Shown here: one piece after another, positions 59,693 through 64,000 of the stretch
Layout: each line of letters opens with the position of its first letter
How positions within the stretch are numbered: the first letter of the stretch is position 1
Assembly: GCA_035235625.1 (NCBI GenBank)
Contig: CP141140.1
Location: forward strand, 45,193,351 to 45,257,350
DNA from: Saururus chinensis
Lineage: Eukaryota > Streptophyta > Magnoliopsida > Piperales > Saururaceae
Direction of reading: 5' to 3'
DNA: 64,000 nt
The notes under the pieces: model-generated
What the model saw: only the letters and a program-made list of their open reading frames with translations
The model's database searches: none
What the model was told of the DNA's origin: nothing
Translations under genes and position numbers: made by a program

Positions 59693-61600
59693 TCATATTT
59701 CTATTGGAACTATGGATACAAGAACTCCATGTAATTGAGCAATCTCCTTCACATAAAGCGCTGTCAACATATCAAAGGAAGTAGTCATCATTATAACAAT
59801 AAAGTGAGCTGACTTAGTGAGTCTATTAATGATAGCCCACACTGCGTCATTGCCACTTGGCAATCTAGGAAGTCTTAAAACAAATTCAATGGCCACATTC
59901 TCCCACTTCCCCTCTGGAATAAGTAGAGGTTGTAGGACACCTCATGGATGATGATGCTCTACTTTCACCTGTTGATAAATCAAACAGTTGGACACAAATG
60001 AAGCAATGTTCATATTCATTCCTCTCCACCAAAAGGTTTGCTTCACATAATGATACATTTTAGTTCCTCTGGGATGGAGGGAGAACCTAGAGTGATGTGC
60101 CTATGAAAGAATGCGCTTCTTCAACTCTAGACAATTCGACACATATAACTGCCCATGATAACTTAAGCTTCAATTGGCCACTTCCTCAAAGTAAATAACT
60201 GCTTTCTCTTGCAACTTGGCCTTCATCGCTTGAATTTCCTCATCCACCTTTTGTGCTTTAACCACCTTATTCACCAAATTGAAACTTATGGAAAAATTAA
60301 CAAACCACTTTCTTGTATCTTCCAATGCTAACTCTGCTTTGAGCTTGATGGCCTCTTCATACAAAAGCCATTCTTATCCACGAACACGAGGCACCGAAGT
60401 TGCTGATTTTCTACTCAAAGTATTTGCCACCACATTAGCTTTACATGGGTAATAAGAAATGGTGAAGTCATAATCCTTAAGGAATTCCAACCATCTTTGC
60501 ATCATGTTCAAGTCTTTTTGGGTGAAGAGATACTTTAAACTCTTGTGGTTTTGTAACAATTAAAACTTCTCACTATAAAGGTAATGCCTCCAAATCTTCA
60601 ATATAATGACCACTTCCACTAACTCCAAGTCGTGTGTTAGATAGTTTCGCTAATGCACTCTAAGTTAACGAGAAACATAAGCTATCATTTTCCCATGATG
60701 CACCAACACACAACCCAAGCATTTCTTGTGAAACATCACTATAGACAACAAATCCTCCACTACCCAAAGGTATAGCTAGGACCGGCATTGAAGTTAGCCT
60801 CTTCTTCAACTCTTGGAAACATTTATTACATGCATTAATCTATTCAAACTTCTCACTCTTTCTTGTCAACTTAGTCATAGGAATTGCACTGCGAGAGAAG
60901 CATTTGATGAACCTCTGATAGCATCCTGTAAGGCCTAAGAAACTCGAAGCATTCTTGGATTTCTCCCACTTCAAAACTATTTCAACCTTAGATCGGTTCA
61001 CCACTACATTGTCTTTCGAAATGACATGGCCTAGAAATTTCACTTCCTCCAATGAAAATTCACACTTGTCAAACTTTGCATAGAGCTTGTGGTCTCTCTC
61101 TCAAAGTTTACGAGACAATCCTTAAGTGATTTTCATGATCCTCCTTACTAGCTGAATAGATCAATATGTCATCTACATAGATGATGATAAACCAATCCAA
61201 ATAAGTCTGAACACTCTATTCATCAAGTCCATAAAGGGTATTGGTGCATTGGTAAGCCCAAAAAGCATAACCAAGAACTAATGATGCCCATAACGTGTCT
61301 TGAAAGTAGTCTTAGACACATCATTGGGTCAGATATGAAGTTGATGGTAGCTCAACCTCAAATCAATCTTGGAGAACACTTGAGCATGCTACAATTAATC
61401 AAACAAATCATTGATATGTGGCAAAGGATACTTATTCTTGATTGTGATCTGATTCAACATATGGTAATCAATGAAAAGCCTAAAAGACAAAGAGAACCGG
61501 TGTGCCCCCATGGAGATGCACTAGGCCTAATGTATCCCTTGTCCATCAAGTCCTTGTAATGACTATGAATTTTTGGTATGCTTTCTTGCCTATAATAAAA
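59693..61600 (-). mobile_element. Chromovirus pol fragment (Tekay/Del-like), broken
   Basis: On - the order is RT (from about 61560; [11 protein letters not shown], then KFLGHVISKDNVVVNRSKVE near 61050), RNase H (60559-60374; [33 protein letters not shown]) and integrase (to 59693; FVLRLPRLPSGNDAVWAIIN, RLTKSAHFIV, HGVLVSIV). These are chromovirus signatures distinct from Athila; the closest type I recognise is Tekay/Del. No LTR, gag or chromodomain is attached. About ten breaks. Confidence 0.72.
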
Positions 61601-63104
61601 CTATTTTATCAGTTTTTAGGGATTTTAAATTATTTAGAGGCAAATATTTGGTGGGTTTTCATTGGGTGTGGTAGAGCTTAGAGAGACAAGCGTATCGAGC
61701 CTAAGAACACCAAAATTAGACATCGGAGTCGAAAGTTACGGCCTCAAATAGTGTGCCACATGGGTGATACCCACATGAAAAGTGTGGGATAACCTACCCA
61801 TGTGTGGTCTTGTTTTAAAGGGCTCATTGACACAAGTCCATTGGTAACAAGAACATGCGATTTCAACTTCAAGGTTTGAAGTTATCGCGTTTTGAGGTTA
61901 GAATATTATTTGAATAAAGTAATATTGAATCAGATAGTATTGATGATGCAATGGATATGACTGACAATGAAGCGAATAAGACTAGTGATGTAGCGGATAA
62001 GATCGGTAATGTGTCGGATATGATTGACGCATGTCAATCCTATCTGCCTCATGTCAGCCTCACGTTTATCCATTTTTTCTATAAGAACGCATTTTGAACA
62101 TGGGAGAGAATGAAGAAATATGGGAGAGAAAGAAGAACTCAAAATTTCTGGTTGGAGACCTCTAAAACTCCATAAGTGGATGTCCAAGTGTGTGGTGTCT
62201 AGTGTATCATCTTCAAACTTGTGCGGAGAGCGAGGTTGGGGCTTTTATCCTTTCTTAAAGCATGATTATGAACTTTGGTTGTGTTTTTAACTTAATAATT
62301 ATATGACTCTTGCATGTTATGCGTTAGAATTACTTTCAAGTTATGATTTATGATTTTTGCACACATATTCGATTTGTCGAATGATTTATCATTGAGATAG
62401 AATATGACTTATATACCGTATGTTTATAATTTTATTATGTATATTCGATTAGTCAAACAATTAGCTGCTAGAAGTGGATATGTTTTATATATTTCATGCT
62501 TTATGATTTCCACATATATATGACTTTGTTGGAAGCAGATATGTTATATATATTGCATGCTTTGAGATTGCCTTATATATAATAGTTTGATCAAATGTTT
62601 ATCTGTGGATTTTAATATAAATTTTACATGTTGGAGTGTGTGAGATAAAGACAAACTAGCTTCGCCACTGTTTTTATTACGAATGAAGATAGTATGTTTG
62701 AAAGATAGTTTTAGAGGACTCGTCCTTGTTGAAAGGAGGATTCTCAAGATTATTTTTTTGAAAAGACGTATAAGCATGGTGATTGAGTCACTGAAGTGAA
62801 ACAATTCAAAAGGATAAACATTGGGATAGAATGCTTTAAAAGAAAACATCCCTTTTTGGAGTCTGGGAACTCTAGGATATTTTGATTAGAGCCTGGGACT
62901 CAGGATTTTGAGTTTGGGACTTAGGATTATGAGTTTGGCACTCAAGAGTGTTTTGGTTATCCGAAGCTATTGTTGGGTACCCCGATAGAGCTTTGTTGAC
63001 TAGAAGAAGGCACAATTTTAATCCGGTTTGAAATCGGGTGCACGGTACCAATTTTAGCCTAGTGAGCCCCTAATGAAGAGCAAAACCCCTGATTAGCCCC
63101 TAAC
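61600..63104 (+). mobile_element. LTR fragment of family S (copy S3)
   Basis: From GTAGAGCTTAGAGAGACAAG to AGCCCCTAAC it follows S1 and S2: GTGGGATAACCTACCCATGT, the AAGTCCATTGGTA phrase, GACAAACTAGCTTCGCCACT, and the AGTGAGCCCCTAA repeat pair. The left end is indistinct. The right end is where another LTR enters at 63105; any continuation would lie outside the window. Confidence 0.68.
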
Positions 63105-64000
63105 TGTAAGGTCCTTGATTTTTCTACGATTTTTGGGGATTTTCTTGCTACTTTTTTGGTCATTTTCGGCGGGAAAATGTAACGCTTCAGCGTATTCATA
63201 TTTGTGTATTTTACCCTGTATTTATACTCGTAGAGTTGGGTGTGGGGCTTAGTCGTGGGCCGCTGGCCTCGCTGCGCGCTTACAACTCAAATTTTAGAGG
63301 TACAACGTGTAACCAAGAGGTTAACGCGTGTTAGGGACGTAGATGTAAAAATTAGAAAGATTACATATAAGAAATCCGAAGATCGTATTCGAGGAAGTTT
63401 TCGACTTCCAGAAGTTTTATCACGTCCAGTAACATTGTGAGAAACCCGAGCCCATTTTCGGTCACTCTATTCTCCCTCCTCCGTCATCGGATTCCATCGG
63501 TTCTTGTCAGGATCCTCTTTGCCTCACTGCCATGAGTCCGTAGGTACTGGCCATGACCGCCGCCATGGCCTCTTCGCTCCTCCATGAGGTACCGAACTTT
63601 TCTTCGGTTTTTATGTCCTTCAAATCCAGTTTTTGAGCCATGGGGTTGCGATTTTGATGTCGTTTGCGGCCACCCTCAACTAGACTTATATTTAGTTGGC
63701 CGCTAGGAACCCATAGGCACTAGCTACAGCCGCCACTATGCTTTCTTCACTCCGCTATGAGCTACCGGTACTTTGGTCGGGTTTTGGTCACATTTTTCTA
63801 TCACTGTCCGTGGTTTTTTTAGACGCCAATGTGTTTCCGGTCGTCGTTCAGCCACCAAACAGACTCCGTCCAGCCTACCTCAACCTAGTTCAATAGGGGG
63901 TTACCATTTCCAACCTTGCTTCGCCCTATTGACTTGCTCCATCCGATTAGACGCTTTGGGTGCATCTCGGGTCCTTGCCATCGGCAGTCGTATGCCATTT
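63105..64000 (+). mobile_element. Start of a further LTR, cut by the window edge
   Basis: Begins TGTAAGGTCCTTGATTTTTC immediately after CTAAC (63100-63104), the expected target-duplication position, and interrupts the S3 fragment. It contains a direct repeat of about 170 bp: GTAGGTACTGGCCATGACC at about 63541 and ATAGGCACTAGCTACAGCC at about 63712, each followed by a GCCGCC or CCGCCA phrase and CTTCRCTCC. The start motif suggests a gypsy LTR of another family. Its end and duplication are not visible. Confidence 0.5.

Overview
This window is plant nuclear DNA, almost certainly from a transposon-rich, AT-rich part of an angiosperm genome. The evidence is layered Ty3/gypsy retrotransposons of plant-only clades (Athila, Reina-like and Tekay-like chromoviruses), many solo LTRs with 5-bp target duplications, and a plant MULE carrying a Ulp1-type protease gene. 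I see no ordinary host gene, no rRNA gene and no CRISPR array. Species cannot be fixed from the sequence.

Region 1 (1-1902) is AT-rich flank with one Stowaway-like MITE. Region 2 (1903-31949) is one very large Mutator-like DNA transposon (MULE). It has ~124-bp terminal inverted repeats (about 86% alike), a likely 9-bp target duplication (8/9), subterminal repeat arrays at both ends in inverted orientation, and two convergent genes: a mudrA-type transposase (+, 13.8-17.2 kb) and a DUF1985/Ulp1 protease gene (-, 30.1-18.8 kb). Both are decayed. This layout fits the ULP-carrying 'Kaonashi' type of MULE. Four later insertions inflate it: a 2.0-kb solo LTR (3398-5443), a Reina-like chromovirus (5995-11538), an Athila LTR still joined to an antisense tRNA-Asp copy (20325-21831), and a block of Athila fragments plus a coding-free Athila derivative (22336-28549). 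Without them the MULE is about 14.5 kb.

Region 3 (31950-34288) is flank with a fold-back hairpin and two LTR fragments. Region 4 (34289-59692) is an old Athila element on the + strand. Its pol region was entered twice, 97 bp apart, by the same ~3.4-kb solo LTR family. The first of these LTRs was itself entered by an Athila solo LTR (40480-41671) and by a 9-kb Athila element on the - strand (42559-51697); the second was entered by a 2.0-kb solo LTR (54705-56694). Region 5 (59693-64000) holds a - strand chromovirus pol fragment, another LTR fragment, and the start of a further LTR that runs off the window.

The most unusual object is at 20156-21999. A single Athila LTR is followed, in register with the primer-binding site, by ~65 nt of antisense tRNA-Asp(GUC), and the cassette is flanked by a ~168-bp direct duplication of the host exon instead of a 5-bp one. 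It reads as a reverse-transcription intermediate, still attached to its tRNA primer, captured during break repair. Other points of interest are the ULP MULE itself, an 11-unit hairpin array inside a solo LTR, and a TCGAACG-type module shared by two unrelated LTR families.
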